Notes: generated by a model from the sequence alone, not told the origin. Counted from the stretch's first letter, positions 44,614-56,279 are shown. The stretch: 64,000 bases of DNA from Irpex lacteus (GCA_001986395.2 MQVO02000026.1:341855-405854); one strand, 5' to 3'. Numbers and translations are program-made.

Positions 44614-46317
44614 TCAGCCTATGGTATCAATCATGCTGGATGACTTGCCTTCAAGCAATACTCGGTACACTCCTGCAATGACGTACGTATCCTGCTCTGA
44701 CAGCACGAATTCTGCAAACCTTCGATCATCGTAGACCCGTTCGCCTGTTCGTGTGTCATCTGATACATCCTCGACATCTGGTACTGGGTTAATGTTGACA
44801 GGGTTTCGGATGTTCCGAGCCAACCTCCACATTATCCCACCACCTAGCAGTGCTGCAACACCAGCTGGTCCCGATAGAAGTTCATCTCGCCTCTCCATGT
44901 ACACAATGTAATCTGCCTTTCCCAACTTTACGCCGTGAGGCTTTATGCCGATACCGACTGCACGATTCCCAATGTTTGTTAGCGTTCTCCGGGTGGGTGA
45001 TTCAGGTAGTGGCTCCTTGATCGGTTGAGAAACTCGAACGGCTGCCCCGATAGACAGCAACCACGAGATGATCGCGTCTCCTGTTGTACCAAAACCCGTT
45101 CGCATGCCGTGGGTTACGGTGGTTGCCGTCCCAACAGATATCTTGCAGGCGTTGCGAAGTTCTATCGGCACTCCTCCCACGGCTTCCAATGTGTACCAAT
45201 ATCTCGTCGTCTCTTCCCCTGATAAACTCTTGACCTTTTCTGTGCGCGCCGTGGTAATCAATCTGTTGTATGTCTCATCTTTATACAGTAGAGATGACGC
45301 TGGATGTAAGTCGCATAGCTCTGTCGGGGGGGTTGAGTGTCGTTTCAGCCGTGCCAGGAAATCAGCGACCGAGTCGATATCCGCCAGTGAGATGCTGTCT
45401 TTTCGCAGGTCATCGGTTCGATCCCAATGGCCCAGAGTCCGGTAGACCTTCACCCAGCCATTCTCCTTCCACTCGATAGCCTCCTTTTCTTCCACCACCC
45501 ATCCACTCTTTGGTGGCTTGTAACCGTATCGCTCCCGAAGAATGGTGTTGATAGGGCTGATGTCAAGGTTCACCCATTGTTCATGGATAGTGAGTTCACG
45601 ATCTGCCCCCTTTACCAATGCATCTGCCAGCTCGCGTAACGCGCAGCTGTCATTGGCTGAGTGGTTGAGAGATTCACGCTGCGTAAGTGGTGAACGGGAA
45701 CGAGGAGTGGATGGCTGGCGTTGTACCGGGGAAGCTGAGCGAGGCCTGAAATTGATGTCTACAGCGGTGTTGTTGTGGTTGTCAATCCGAGTTGAAGCAA
45801 AGTTCGTGTGGTTGCCCAGCGGATTTGACGTGTCATCGACGTCGTACTCGTTTCGCATTGAGTTGTACAGACGTTGGCTAGGAGTCGTCCGGTCCCATAG
45901 GTCTCGTATGCGACTTGCGCGTGCTCGCCGACGATAGTGAACGCCGTTGTCTTTGATCCAGACGAACACCGCGGGTCCGTTTGCTGTTGGGACTGGCTGA
46001 CCTTCGTTAAGGCTTTTCCTTGCCAGCCGTCTCTCTCTGTCCTGCCCCGTCTCCGTCCTCTTCAAATACTCTATCCATGTACGTTCGCGTTCGATAAACC
46101 TCTGATAAGTATCCCCAGAATATTGTCGACATTGAAAGAACAGAAGCGAGGTGTAGATCGAGGAATGGGTCCGGCCAGAGTCGTGTAGAAATTGATTGGA
46201 GGGTCGTCCTTCAACAAACTTTATCTCGTACGTCGTAGTATCTCCCTTTCGGCGTCGAACCTCTCCTCTGGTGATGATGTATGTGTCGTCCTTGATGTAT
46301 TCGAGGTAGCCGTACAC
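44614..46317 (-). CDS. Intronless hypothetical protein, 567 aa
   Basis: Not recognised. A single 567-codon frame with no intron, unusual among the gene models here. The N-terminal 130 residues are basic with a FVEGRPSNQFLHDSGRTHSS stretch. A Ser/Pro/Arg-rich linker follows (about 195-225: RPRSASP, TPRSRSP). Then comes a long globular part with several Trp (SGWVVEEKEAIEWKENGW) and a Gly-rich segment PAGVAALLGGGIMWRLARN near 490 that may be a short hydrophobic helix. Its ATG is only 32 bp from a (TTAGG)n tract and it neighbours the large satellite. It could be a retrocopy, a mobile-element gene or an orphan gene. Confidence 0.6.
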   Translation of the reverse strand: MYGYLEYIKDDTYIITRGEVRRRKGDTTTYEIKFVEGRPSNQFLHDSGRTHSSIYTSLLFFQCRQYSGDTYQRFIERERTWIEYLKRTETGQDRERRLARKSLNEGQPVPTANGPAVFVWIKDNGVHYRRRARASRIRDLWDRTTPSQRLYNSMRNEYDVDDTSNPLGNHTNFASTRIDNHNNTAVDINFRPRSASPVQRQPSTPRSRSPLTQRESLNHSANDSCALRELADALVKGADRELTIHEQWVNLDISPINTILRERYGYKPPKSGWVVEEKEAIEWKENGWVKVYRTLGHWDRTDDLRKDSISLADIDSVADFLARLKRHSTPPTELCDLHPASSLLYKDETYNRLITTARTEKVKSLSGEETTRYWYTLEAVGGVPIELRNACKISVGTATTVTHGMRTGFGTTGDAIISWLLSIGAAVRVSQPIKEPLPESPTRRTLTNIGNRAVGIGIKPHGVKLGKADYIVYMERRDELLSGPAGVAALLGGGIMWRLARNIRNPVNINPVPDVEDVSDDTRTGERVYDDRRFAEFVLSEQDTYVIAGVYRVLLEGKSSSMIDTIG

Positions 46318-46348
46318 GTCTTCTTTGGGTAGGTCTTCTAACTTTTCC

Positions 46349-46376
46349 TTAGGTTAGGTTAGGTTAGGTTAGGTTA
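46349..46376 (+). repeat. (TTAGG)n tract, 5.6 copies
   Basis: A perfect 28-bp run of TTAGG between the intronless gene and the satellite array. TTAGG is a telomere-like motif (arthropod type); most filamentous fungi use TTAGGG. It is too short to be a chromosome end. Confidence 0.9.
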
Positions 46377-46635
46377 TGAGGGACTGTAGGAACGGCCAGG
46401 AATGATATTCAGCGTCATTTTCTGTGCTGCATTACATGTGCATGTGCCGATGTCTGTATTTGCAGTTGTGGAGTGCATTATGTCCTTCACTCTGTGTATT
46501 GCATGTGGTGGTAAGATGAAGGGGTTGTGTGTGATGGTTATGACAGCATCTAACAGGGCAGACAATGTCACATTCATTACAGACTCACAGATATAAAATG
46601 AGTGGACACGGGGGACTAAACAGCGCATAAGCCTC

Positions 46636-49600
46636 ATGGTGTCACGTTGCCTGGCACAGAATTGTCAGTTGACACCGGAGCACACGGCAACTGTCCGGTA
46701 CACTGCACATCCGCAAATGGCGGATGAGTGTGCACTGAAGACTATACGCGTGACAACTGCCAGTTTATGTTGCAGTACAATGCAACTGTCCCCTATACTG
46801 CACATCCGCAAATGGCGGATGAGTGTGCACTGAATATTACACGCGTGACAACTGCCAGTTTATGCGGCACTACAATACAGATGTCCCGTACACTGCACAT
46901 CCGCCAATGGCGGATGAGTGTGCACTGAAGACTACACAGCTATACAATACAAATGTCCTGAATATTATACGCGTGACAACTGCCAGTTTATGCTGCAGTA
47001 CAATACAAATGTCCCGTACACTGCACATCCGCAAATGGCGGATGCATGTGCACTGAATATTATACGCGTGACAACTGCCAGTTTATGCCGCACTACCATA
47101 CAAATGTCCCGTACACTGCACATCCGCAAATGGCGGATGCATGTGCACTGAATATTATACGCGTGACAACTGCCAGTTTATGCCGCACTACCATACAAAT
47201 GTCCCGTACACTGCACATCCGCAAATGGCGGATGCATGTGCACTGAATATTATACGCGTGACAACTGCCAGTTTATGCTGCAGTACAATACAAATGTCCC
47301 GTACACTGCACATCCGCAAATGGCGGATGCATGTGCACTGAATATTATACGCGTGACAACTGCCAGTTTATGCCGCACTACCATACAAATGTCCCGTACA
47401 CTGCACATCCGCAAATGGCGGATGCATGTGCACTGAATATTATACGCGTGACAACTGCCAGTTTATGCTGCAGTACAATACAAATGTCCCGTACACTGCA
47501 CATCCGCAAATGGCGGATGCATGTGCACTGAATATTATACGCGTGACAACTGCCAGTTTATGCTGCAGTACAATACAAATGTCCCGTACACTGCACATCC
47601 GCAAATGGCGGATGAGTGTGCACTGAAGACTACACAGCTATACAATACAAATGTCCTGAATATTATACGCGTGACAACTGCCAGTTTATGCTGCAGTACA
47701 ATACAAATGTCCCGTACACTGCACATCCGCAAATGGCGGATGCATGTGCACTGAATATTATACGCGTGACAACTGCCAGTTTATGCTGCAGTACAATACA
47801 AATGTCCCGTACACTGCACATCCGCAAATGGCGGATGCATGTGCACTGAATATTATACGCGTGACAACTGCCAGTTTATGCCGCACTACCATACAAATGT
47901 CCCGTACACTGCACATCCGCAAATGGCGGATGCATGTGCACTGAATATTATACGCGTGACAACTGCCAGTTTATGCTGCAGTACAATACAAATGTCCCGT
48001 ACACTGCACATCCGCCAATGGCGGATGCATGTGCACTGAAGACTAAACCGCTAGTAACTATGACATATCTATAATGCGAGGCCCGAAATCCCCAGTTTAC
48101 ACGTGACAACTGCCAGTTTATGCCGCACTACAATGCAAATGTCCCGTACACTGCACATCCGCAAATGGCGAATGCATGTGCACTGAATATTATACGCGTG
48201 ACAACTGCCAGTTTATGCTGCAGTACAATACAAATGTCCCGTACACTGCACATCCGCAAATGGCGGATGCATGTGCACTGAAGACTACACAGCTATACAA
48301 TACAAATGTCCTGAATATTATACGCGTGACAACTGCCAGTTTATGCCGCACTACCATACAAATGTCCCGTACACTGCACATCCGCAAATGGCGGATGAGT
48401 GTGCACTGAAGACTACACAGCTATACAATTGAAATGTCCTGAATATTATACGCGTGACAACTGCCAGTTTATGCCGCACTACCATACGAATGTCCCGTAC
48501 ACTGCACATCCGCAAATGGCGGATGCATATGCACTGAAGACTAAACAGCTAGTAACCATGATATAACTATAATGCCAGGCCCAAGATCCCCAGTTTACGC
48601 GTGACAGCTGCCAGTTTATGCCGCACTACAATTAAAATGTCCCGTACACTGCACATCCGCAAATGGCGGATGCATGTGCACTGAAGACTAAACCGCTAGT
48701 AACTATGACATATCTATAATGCGAGGCCCGAAATCCCCAGTTTACACGTGACAACTGCCAGTTTATGCCGCACTACAATGCAAATGTCCCGTACACTGCA
48801 CATCCGCAAATGGCGAATGCATGTGCACTGAATATTATACGCGTGACAACTGCCAGTTTATGCTGCAGTACAATACAAATGTCCCGTACACTGCACATCC
48901 GCAAATGGCGGATGCATGTGCACTGAAGACTACACAGCTATACAATACAAATGTCCTGAATATTATACGCGTGACAACTGCCAGTTTATGCCGCACTACC
49001 ATACAAATGTCCCGTACACTGCACATCCGCAAATGGCGGATGAGTGTGCACTGAAGACTACACAGCTATACAATTGAAATGTCCTGAATATTATACGCGT
49101 GACAACTGCCAGTTTATGCCGCACTACCATACGAATGTCCCGTACACTGCACATCCGCAAATGGCGGATGCATATGCACTGAAGACTAAACAGCTAGTAA
49201 CCATGATATAACTATAATGCCAGGCCCAAGATCCCCAGTTTACGCGTGACAGCTGCCAGTTTATGCCGCACTACAATGCAAATGTCCCGTACACTGCACA
49301 TCCGCCAATGGCGGATGCATGTGCACTGAAGACTAAACCGCTAGTAACTATGAAATATCTATAATGCCAGGCCCGAAATCCCCAGTTTACGCGTGACAAC
49401 TGCCAGTTTATGCCGCACTACAATGCAAATGGCCCGTACACTGCACATCCGCAAATGGCGGATGAGTGTGCACTGAAGACTACACAGCTATACAATACAA
49501 ATGTCCTGAATATTATACGCGTGACAACTGCCAGTTTATGCCGCACTACCATACAAATGTCCCGTACACTGCACATCCGCAAATGGCGGATGCATGTGCA

Positions 49601-51350
49601 CTGAAGACTAAACCGCTAGTAACCATGACATATCTATAATGCCAGGCCCAAGATCCCCAGTTTACGCGTGACAGCTGCCAGTTTATGCCGCACTACAATG
49701 CAAATGGCCCGTACACTGCACGTCCGCCAATGGCGGATGCATGTGCACTGAAGACTAAACCGCTATACAATACAAATGTCCTGAATATTATACGCGTGAC
49801 AACTGCCAGTTTATGCCGCACTACCATACAAATGTCCCGTACACTGCACATCCGCAAATGGCGGATGCATATGCACTGAAGACTAAACAGCTAGTAACCA
49901 TGATATAACTATAATGCCAGGCCCAAGATCCCCAGTTTACGCGTGACAGCTGCCAGTTTATGCCGCACTACCATACAAATGTCCCGTACACTGCACATCC
50001 GCAAATGGCGGATGCATGTGCACTGAAGACTAAACCGCTAGTAACTATGAAATATCTATAATGCGAGGCCCGAAATCCCCAGTTTACGCGTGACAACTGC
50101 CAGTTTATGCCGCACTACAATGCAAATGGCCCGTACACTGCACATCCGCAAATGGCGGATGCATGTGCACTGAAGACTAAACCGCTAGTAACTATGACAT
50201 ATCTATAATGCCAGGCCCAAGATCCCCAGTTTACGCGTGACAGCTGCCAGTTTATGCCGCACTACCATACAAATGTCCCGTACACTGCACATCCGCAAAT
50301 GGCGGATGCATGTGCACTGAAGACTAAACCGCTAGTAACCATGACATATCTATAATGCCAGGCCCAAGATCCCCAGTTTACGCGTGACAGCTGCCAGTTT
50401 ATGCCGCACTACAATGCAAATGGCCCGTACACTGCACATCCGCAAATGGCGAATGCATGTGCACTGAATATTATACGCGTGACAACTGCCAGTTTATGCT
50501 GCAGTACAATACAAATGTCCCGTACACTGCACATCCGCAAATGGCGGATGCATGTGCACTGAAGACTACACAGCTATACAATACAAATGTCCTGAATATT
50601 ATACGCGTGACAACTGCCAGTTTATGCCGCACTACCATACAAATGTCCCGTACACTGCACATCCGCAAATGGCGGATGAGTGTGCACTGAAGACTACACA
50701 GCTATACAATTGAAATGTCCTGAATATTATACGCGTGACAACTGCCAGTTTATGCCGCACTACCATACGAATGTCCCGTACACTGCACATCCGCAAATGG
50801 CGGATGCATATGCACTGAAGACTAAACAGCTAGTAACCATGATATAACTATAATGCCAGGCCCAAGATCCCCAGTTTACGCGTGACAGCTGCCAGTTTAT
50901 GCCGCACTACAATGCAAATGTCCCGTACACTGCACATCCGCCAATGGCGGATGCATGTGCACTGAAGACTAAACCGCTAGTAACCATGACATATCTATGA
51001 CGCGAGGCCCAAAATCCCCAGTTTACGCGTGACAACTGCCAGTTTATGCCGCACTACAATGCAAATGTCCCGTACACTGCACATCCGCCAATGGCGGATG
51101 AGTGTGCACTGAAGACTACACAGCTATACAATACAAATGTCCTGAATATTATACGCGTGACAACTGCCAGTTTATGTTGCAGTACAATGCAACTGTCCCC
51201 TATACTGCGCATCCGCAAATGGAGGATGTGTGTGCACTCGAGTCTATACGCCTCACAACTGCCAGTTTATGTCGCAATACGATACAGATGTCCGGTACAC
51301 TGCACATCCGCAAATCGCGGATCAGTTTGCACTGAAGTCTACACACCTAT
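46636..51350 (+). repeat. 4.7-kb satellite array of 95/128/147-bp units
   Basis: The basic unit is 95 bp: CACTGAATATTATACGCGTG, ACAACTGCCAGTTTATGC, then GTCCCGTACACTGCACATCC and GCAAATGGCGGATGCATGTG. Two longer forms add 33 bp (128, with ACACAGCTATACAATACAAA) or 52 bp (147, with CTAGTAACTATGACATATCT). Almost every unit has an ACGCGT and a dyad CATCCGC-AA-ATGGCGGATG. Alternative halves CCGCACTACCA and TGCAGTACAA alternate. Pure 95-mers dominate 46.7-48.0 kb and mixed units fill 48.0-51.1 kb. The first and last units are the most diverged. Open frames across the array arise from the period and are not genes. Confidence 0.95.
48036..49325 (+). repeat. 645-bp higher-order repeat, two consecutive copies
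   Basis: 48036-48680 and 48681-49325 match nearly base for base. 645 equals 2 x 147 + 2 x 128 + 95, so the order of unit types is itself repeated. A further copy of part of the block starts near 50457. This shows recent amplification of a multi-unit block. Confidence 0.85.
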
Positions 51351-52159
51351 AGTAAGCATCACTTAACTTTGTTAAGCAGGCTAAAAAGCGGCAGCAACGA
51401 CTCCTGATATTCATTCATCTTCTTTACACCCACCACATTCAAATAGTCATGTATTTATAGCTATGGTTACGTACTTATCGTGCATTTCGGAGAATCTGCA
51501 AATTATGACACACGAGTGAATACCTCAGAGTGAATAGAAAGCTCTTTAGTATTTACCTATAGACACACGAGTGAATCTACATTATAGGTAAGTAGGCGAG
51601 ATAAGAATAGAGTCCAAAGTAAGACTTACACCTCAGAGTGAATAGAAAGCTCTGAGGTGCTCGGTGATGCTAATGCTCGTATATATAGAGGTCTGGGGAG
51701 GCAGTGACAATCAAATATATGTCTAAGAGACGAATGCGAATCAGTTTGAACTGTCATAGTGGCGTCAAGCACGAGGGAACGAACAAACAAATCAGTCAAG
51801 GCGATGAAACGAAACGGAAGTATATCTACGATAACTTCCCGATAAGGAAACAGTCCGATAAAGCGGGTGCCAGCGCCCGGAAACTTCAACAGTTGAAGCA
51901 GAGATGCGTAAAGGAATGGTTTAATAATACGAACACCCATTGATAAACGATACTTATTGTACTGTAGTCCCACCAAACCTTTCCACGCATTGGGGACATG
52001 AACGTTACATGTTGCGAGACATCAAGGCACTCCAACGCATTGGAAACGATTATACCTTCATTCTTCAGGAAGTAAACAACGTAGTGGACTTCGACAAGAA
52101 AATTTGTAAGCGTGTATGTGCTAATAAACAATTCAGTTCCAGTAATATACCCCCAAGTG
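51351..52159. other. Intergenic with short direct repeats
   Basis: ACCTCAGAGTGAATAGAAAG occurs at 51522 and 51630 (108 bp apart) and GACACACGAGTGAAT at 51507 and 51562. ACCTATA/TATAGGT form a small dyad between them. The right part holds one copy of the dispersed CATTGGGGACATGAACGT element. Confidence 0.6.
51960..52075 (+). repeat. Short dispersed element with core CATTGGGGACATGAACGT, copy 1
   Basis: The core CCACGCATTGGGGACATGAA (51983 on) is preceded by TGTAGTCCCACCAAAC and followed by CTTCATTCTTCAG. The same parts recur near 61690-61800 (+) and 56280-56365 (-). Unknown, probably non-autonomous mobile DNA. Confidence 0.6.
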
Positions 52160-53863
52160 CTAATCCTCTATCTGCTCGTTCAGTCTTTGAATTTCCTCTT
52201 CGCCAATTTCATGGGAGGTGCGAACAACCAGCAACTTCAACGCCAGTCCAGCACGCTTCCGTGAGCGAAGGCACTCTCGCAGTTTGGCCATACGCTGCGC
52301 GCTTTCTTCGCGTGTGGATGAGCACCAGTCGGTCAGGTATAGCTTCTGCAAATGAGGCAGTGCCAATCTGCTAGCTGGAACAACCTCCAACGCCTCCTTA
52401 CGACTGTTTGGCGCTCTGTCTCCAACATTCACCTCTACTCCAAGCAGGTCGAAGACGTCTTGCTTTGGCACCTGACCTAAACATAGCTCCCGAAGCTTTC
52501 CAAGTCCAGTAATCTGGTTCTTCCACCGTCCTGTCCGTGCGAGCAGAGCATCTTCATCACCGGCTATTTCCAAAGACTCCAGGCTGTCCGAAATCATTGC
52601 ATCCATTCCCAGGGTAAACGACTCTGCCTTCTTCCGGTTGGTGGATATAAGATACACCTCCAAGCAAGGCTGTGGTAAATTCCCTCGATATAGATCCCGC
52701 GCTCCATGAAAGTTTGCCCATCCTCGAATCTCTGTATGCCAGGCGCTCGAGTGATGAAGGCAGTTATAAGCCATCGTGCGGATCCTTAAGGAGCGGTCAC
52801 ATACACTACGCATGAAAGCAAGTATACGCTTTGTTTCGGACTTGCTGCCCTCGTCGCACTGTACAAATATGCACGCCAAGTTTGGAGGGCAAATATGTTC
52901 GACGAACTCTGCACACGATTGCGGACGCTGGGAGAGAACTCGAAGCTCGCGAAGGTATTCCAGATGAACAACTGCCACGCCGCCGCATTCTTGTTCGCTG
53001 GGCGCTTGGAAGACGAATTCCAGCTCCAAGGTCTCTAGAAGAGGCATATCCCTGAGAGCGCTGATGAGGGTTGCGACATTAGGACGCCGATTCGATGCTC
53101 CGACGATGTCGGAATCTGTAGGGGGCGCACGCAGCACCAAATGTTTCAGCGTTGGCCTAAACAGCGTATCCCCAAGTACGGAGCGATACATATGGATCTC
53201 CAAACGTTCAAGAGACGGAAGACAACAAGTAGCCAGGTGATACTGGATATACTGATCGCTAGAGGGGTCATGGTCGGCGGTCCGGAGTGATATTATGAGG
53301 CTACGGAGCTGCGGTGCGTCCATTATATGCCGGCGATCTTTCACAGCAATTGCTTGGGGGTTATACATGTAGAAATGCTCGATTCTGGGTAATGCTTCCA
53401 GAATGAGGTCCAAAATATAGCGTTCAGGACGTCTCATGCGGTTCTGGCAGATCACAATCAAATTTGACGTTCCGGAGCGATGGAGCATCTCGGAGACGCA
53501 TTCGGAGTTTCGTGTAATCCAGATGGTACCCCAAAGCTGTTTGGTATTGAGTGCAATCCGCCTCAGTTTGCGGCAGACTTGAGTCACTGTGATCCACTTG
53601 TAAGGATTCCCGTAGTAAGTTCCGCCAGTTTTGAGACCACCTGGGCCGTATCTTATGGGAGCTGTGACGTTGTTGTAGAAATGAGACAGGACCTCCGTAA
53701 TGATATGATTGTCCATCTTGCAGATCCATGAAAGAGAGTTATATTCATCGTTTAGAGACCCCCTGACGTGTGATAGGCGTTCAACACGTTTTGATAGCAC
53801 GCTAATCTGTGTCTCCGGCGGTGTGAGTCCAGCATTCAACGGTATGCTAATGATGGTAGGCAT
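52160..53863 (-). CDS. F-box/LRR-like protein, intronless, 567 aa
   Basis: Single frame. A coiled N-terminus (SVLSKRVERLSHVRGSLNDE) precedes an F-box-like segment (IITEVLSHFYNN, then WITVTQVCRKLRRIALNTKQ LW). Irregular leucine-rich repeats follow (CLPSLERLEIHMYRS, PTLKHLVLRAPP, MPLLETLELEF, LEYLRELRVLS, LGKLRELCLG, LPHLQKLYLTDW). This order is typical of the large Agaricomycete F-box families, which act as SCF ubiquitin-ligase substrate adaptors. Neither strong F-box consensus nor target is evident. No intron, which is common in this expanding family. Confidence 0.7.
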   Translation of the reverse strand: MPTIISIPLNAGLTPPETQISVLSKRVERLSHVRGSLNDEYNSLSWICKMDNHIITEVLSHFYNNVTAPIRYGPGGLKTGGTYYGNPYKWITVTQVCRKLRRIALNTKQLWGTIWITRNSECVSEMLHRSGTSNLIVICQNRMRRPERYILDLILEALPRIEHFYMYNPQAIAVKDRRHIMDAPQLRSLIISLRTADHDPSSDQYIQYHLATCCLPSLERLEIHMYRSVLGDTLFRPTLKHLVLRAPPTDSDIVGASNRRPNVATLISALRDMPLLETLELEFVFQAPSEQECGGVAVVHLEYLRELRVLSQRPQSCAEFVEHICPPNLACIFVQCDEGSKSETKRILAFMRSVCDRSLRIRTMAYNCLHHSSAWHTEIRGWANFHGARDLYRGNLPQPCLEVYLISTNRKKAESFTLGMDAMISDSLESLEIAGDEDALLARTGRWKNQITGLGKLRELCLGQVPKQDVFDLLGVEVNVGDRAPNSRKEALEVVPASRLALPHLQKLYLTDWCSSTREESAQRMAKLRECLRSRKRAGLALKLLVVRTSHEIGEEEIQRLNEQIED

Positions 53864-54804
53864 GTATTTGAACCGGTCACTCTTACTCCTGAATTAAAAT
53901 TCAAAAGACATACACTGCTGCGATGTTACGCGCTGGAGTCGCATTTACGGGCCTCGAGTCGTTCGTCCTGAGATTATCTGCCTGGTTATTTTCCATCATG
54001 TGGAATGGAGGTAGGATGGAGAGGGCGGGGCAGGGGAGGGAGGGGCAGAGTTGGCAAATTATAACAGTGGATGCCGTCGCTGTGTTTTAAACGTGATTTC
54101 CGGCGGCTGAGACAGTCCATCATCATCTATACTAGCCGCGTCAGACTGCGTTTCATTTCAAGCCCAGGCCGGAGCACGACAGTAATTTGTGAATATAGCG
54201 CAGCATCGAATTTGAGTCTAACGCGCTTTAAATATTCTGATGCAATCCCATAAATGGGCTAACTCTGGTCGAAGTACTTCTGAGGGCTAACGTACATCAT
54301 CCTCAAATGAACAGCTGGTTTTGTCATTCATATATTAAGTAGTCCCAAAACCATCGGATGACTGACCGTCCATGTCACGGTACTATTTTGTATCTACATC
54401 TGGTTGTGTGCGCGAATGGTAACTTTGTTGAACTCCTTGAGCATGGCAGCCATTTCACTGCCAGCAGGACCTACACAGAACCCTCAGCGAGCGCGGACTG
54501 CTATCAGTGCTGTCACTTGCAGGCCTTGTCCATTTCATTGTATACGCAACCGCACTCATACTTCTGACCCAGGTCGCTAGCCATGACCCTCGAGTACCTC
54601 CAGAATTCCTTCCTCCAAGTATCGAGGTACTTATATGCAAAGGCAATATATCACTTTTATGCTCAAGTTCAATGTTAAAATACGAGCTTGTAATTCGTCA
54701 AACATTCAGATACCGCTGTTTCGTAACCCTGAACTGAGCTGTTTTCGAGCTGTAGGACTGCGCCAACGCCGTCCCCGTGAACAAGAGGTTCTAGAGCTCG
54801 ACAT

Positions 54805-55208
54805 ATGGCATAGAGTGACCCGGGTCTGTTTAGGAAGGAGGCTACGTGCGATGTGATTGAACTCATCGAAAAGGCTGTCACTGGCACATTCTTCAGGAAT
54901 CGTGATCTTAACTTTCCACGATTTTTCCTCCCACTCACGCGGGACCTCTATAATGTCAAAAATATGCTCAGAAGTAAGTGCATAGCATCAAGGATTATTT
55001 AGTTGACCTGCTGAAATGCATCCTCGTTATTAGGGCAGGCCAGGCTGCTCGTCATGGGCGGTATAAAAACTTTGTACCGCCGGCGGTGCCGACCACTGAC
55101 ACTCGCTGCCTTCAACGTTGCTTTGGCGACCTAAACAAGGCTGTTCTCAACGAAAAACTAACGTTTGAATACGGCTCTAAAACGCCCGAAGATATCCTAC
55201 CTCTGTGA
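54805..55208 (+). pseudogene. Possible decayed coding remnant
   Basis: Around 54810-54970 one frame reads DVIELIEKAVTGTFFRNRDL and then FLPLTRDLYNVKNML. A second frame from about 54980 reads KDYLVDLLKCILVIRAGQAA, then ends TPEDILPL at 55208. Protein-like texture in two frames suggests a broken gene or an unrecognised intron. No family recognised. Confidence 0.25.
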
Positions 55209-55789
55209 TGGCCCGGGATGTTACTGTCCGGATGAAGTCGCCGACGACAGAGGAATGCATTACTGTTACTAGTAGCATTGTATCCTGAGCCGACACAGGT
55301 GAGTTTCTCCTCCTCAATGAGTTATGACTTTGAGCAGCGCTGGTATGTGCATGCTGGGGTACAATCCTAGGTCACGGTGCATCCGAATTCTGCGGAGGCT
55401 TCGCAGCAGGCCTCCTCAAAATACAGGCGAGACGTGCAAGGTTGAACTCCGCCGGCGATGACTAGACCGTGGCAATTATTTTCGTGTGTACAACTTGACA
55501 ACTTGTAATTTCGTGTTGCTCAGGTTAAAATGATAACAGATAATTATAGGTCTCTATGAAAGCTGCTCGCTTATGAAACTCAGGCTACTCCTGCAGGGTT
55601 GTCGAGTTTAACAAGAGGATTATTAGTCAAAATGTAAGTAGTGCTGTACGTGAACATCGGGCGAAGGGAGTGGAGAATACAAATATAAGATCATGGTGAG
55701 ACGCAGTTTTAGTTCTACGCACTACCTCGTTCCCGGTGACTACGGTGACTGCCGACAGTGATTTCACTTACTCGTGCTTCGCTGGCTAA

Positions 55790-56110
55790 CTGGCAACATT
55801 CATCTCGTTCGCTGCATATCCACATCATATTACCTCGTCCTCTTATAATTATCCACTCGTCCTCTCGCTCGCCTTCGTGCTCGCCCGTTCGCTGATCCAC
55901 CTTCTTATCCTCTCCTCTTCCAACTAATCCCTCTTGGTCCAACCCCGCTACGCCAAGATGCTTGGCTTTCGACTGCTCCACCGCCATCTTGGACGACCTC
56001 TTCCTAACCCTAACGAACCTGCCAGTGCCGACGAGGGCTCGCTAACTCAGTCACCTGCGCTCGCGCCTACTCCGCCTAGGGTCGAGCAGGCGTGCACGGT
56101 GCATGTGCGT
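55790..56110 (+). repeat. CT-rich dispersed element, copy 2
   Basis: A CT-rich lead (55795-55930: CTCGTCC, CTCGCTCGCC, TCCTCTCC) runs into a tail matching 32150-32275: ACGCCAAGATG, CCACCGCCATCTTGGACGAC, GACGAGGGCTCG, CTACTCCGCCTA. Same order and orientation as copy 1, but a shorter CT lead. Confidence 0.6.
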
Positions 56111-56279
56111 GGTGATGTTGATGCACGTTAGTACGCCTCTAATGAGGGCAAATGAATGCGAGCGCATATGAAAGGAGCACACCGCCGCTCCTAGCATTAG
56201 GTGAGTCGTCTGAAGTGCAAACTGCTAGTGACAAGGTTTGCGGGTTTGTTCTTTGCGATTGCTGAAGGATGAAGTTCAA

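Noticed and set aside
46636..51350. CRISPR-like array
   Set aside because: Repeats are contiguous 95-147 bp units without unique spacers, in a eukaryotic genome with introns; this is a satellite.
46728..51366. Chain of small overlapping open frames of 64-106 codons in the satellite
   Set aside because: They recur once per unit in both strands because the period is not a multiple of three; no independent coding signal.
56005..56025. Telomere repeat (CCTAACCCTAAC)
   Set aside because: Only two units, and part of the tail shared with the copy near 32220, where it is degenerate; coincidence.
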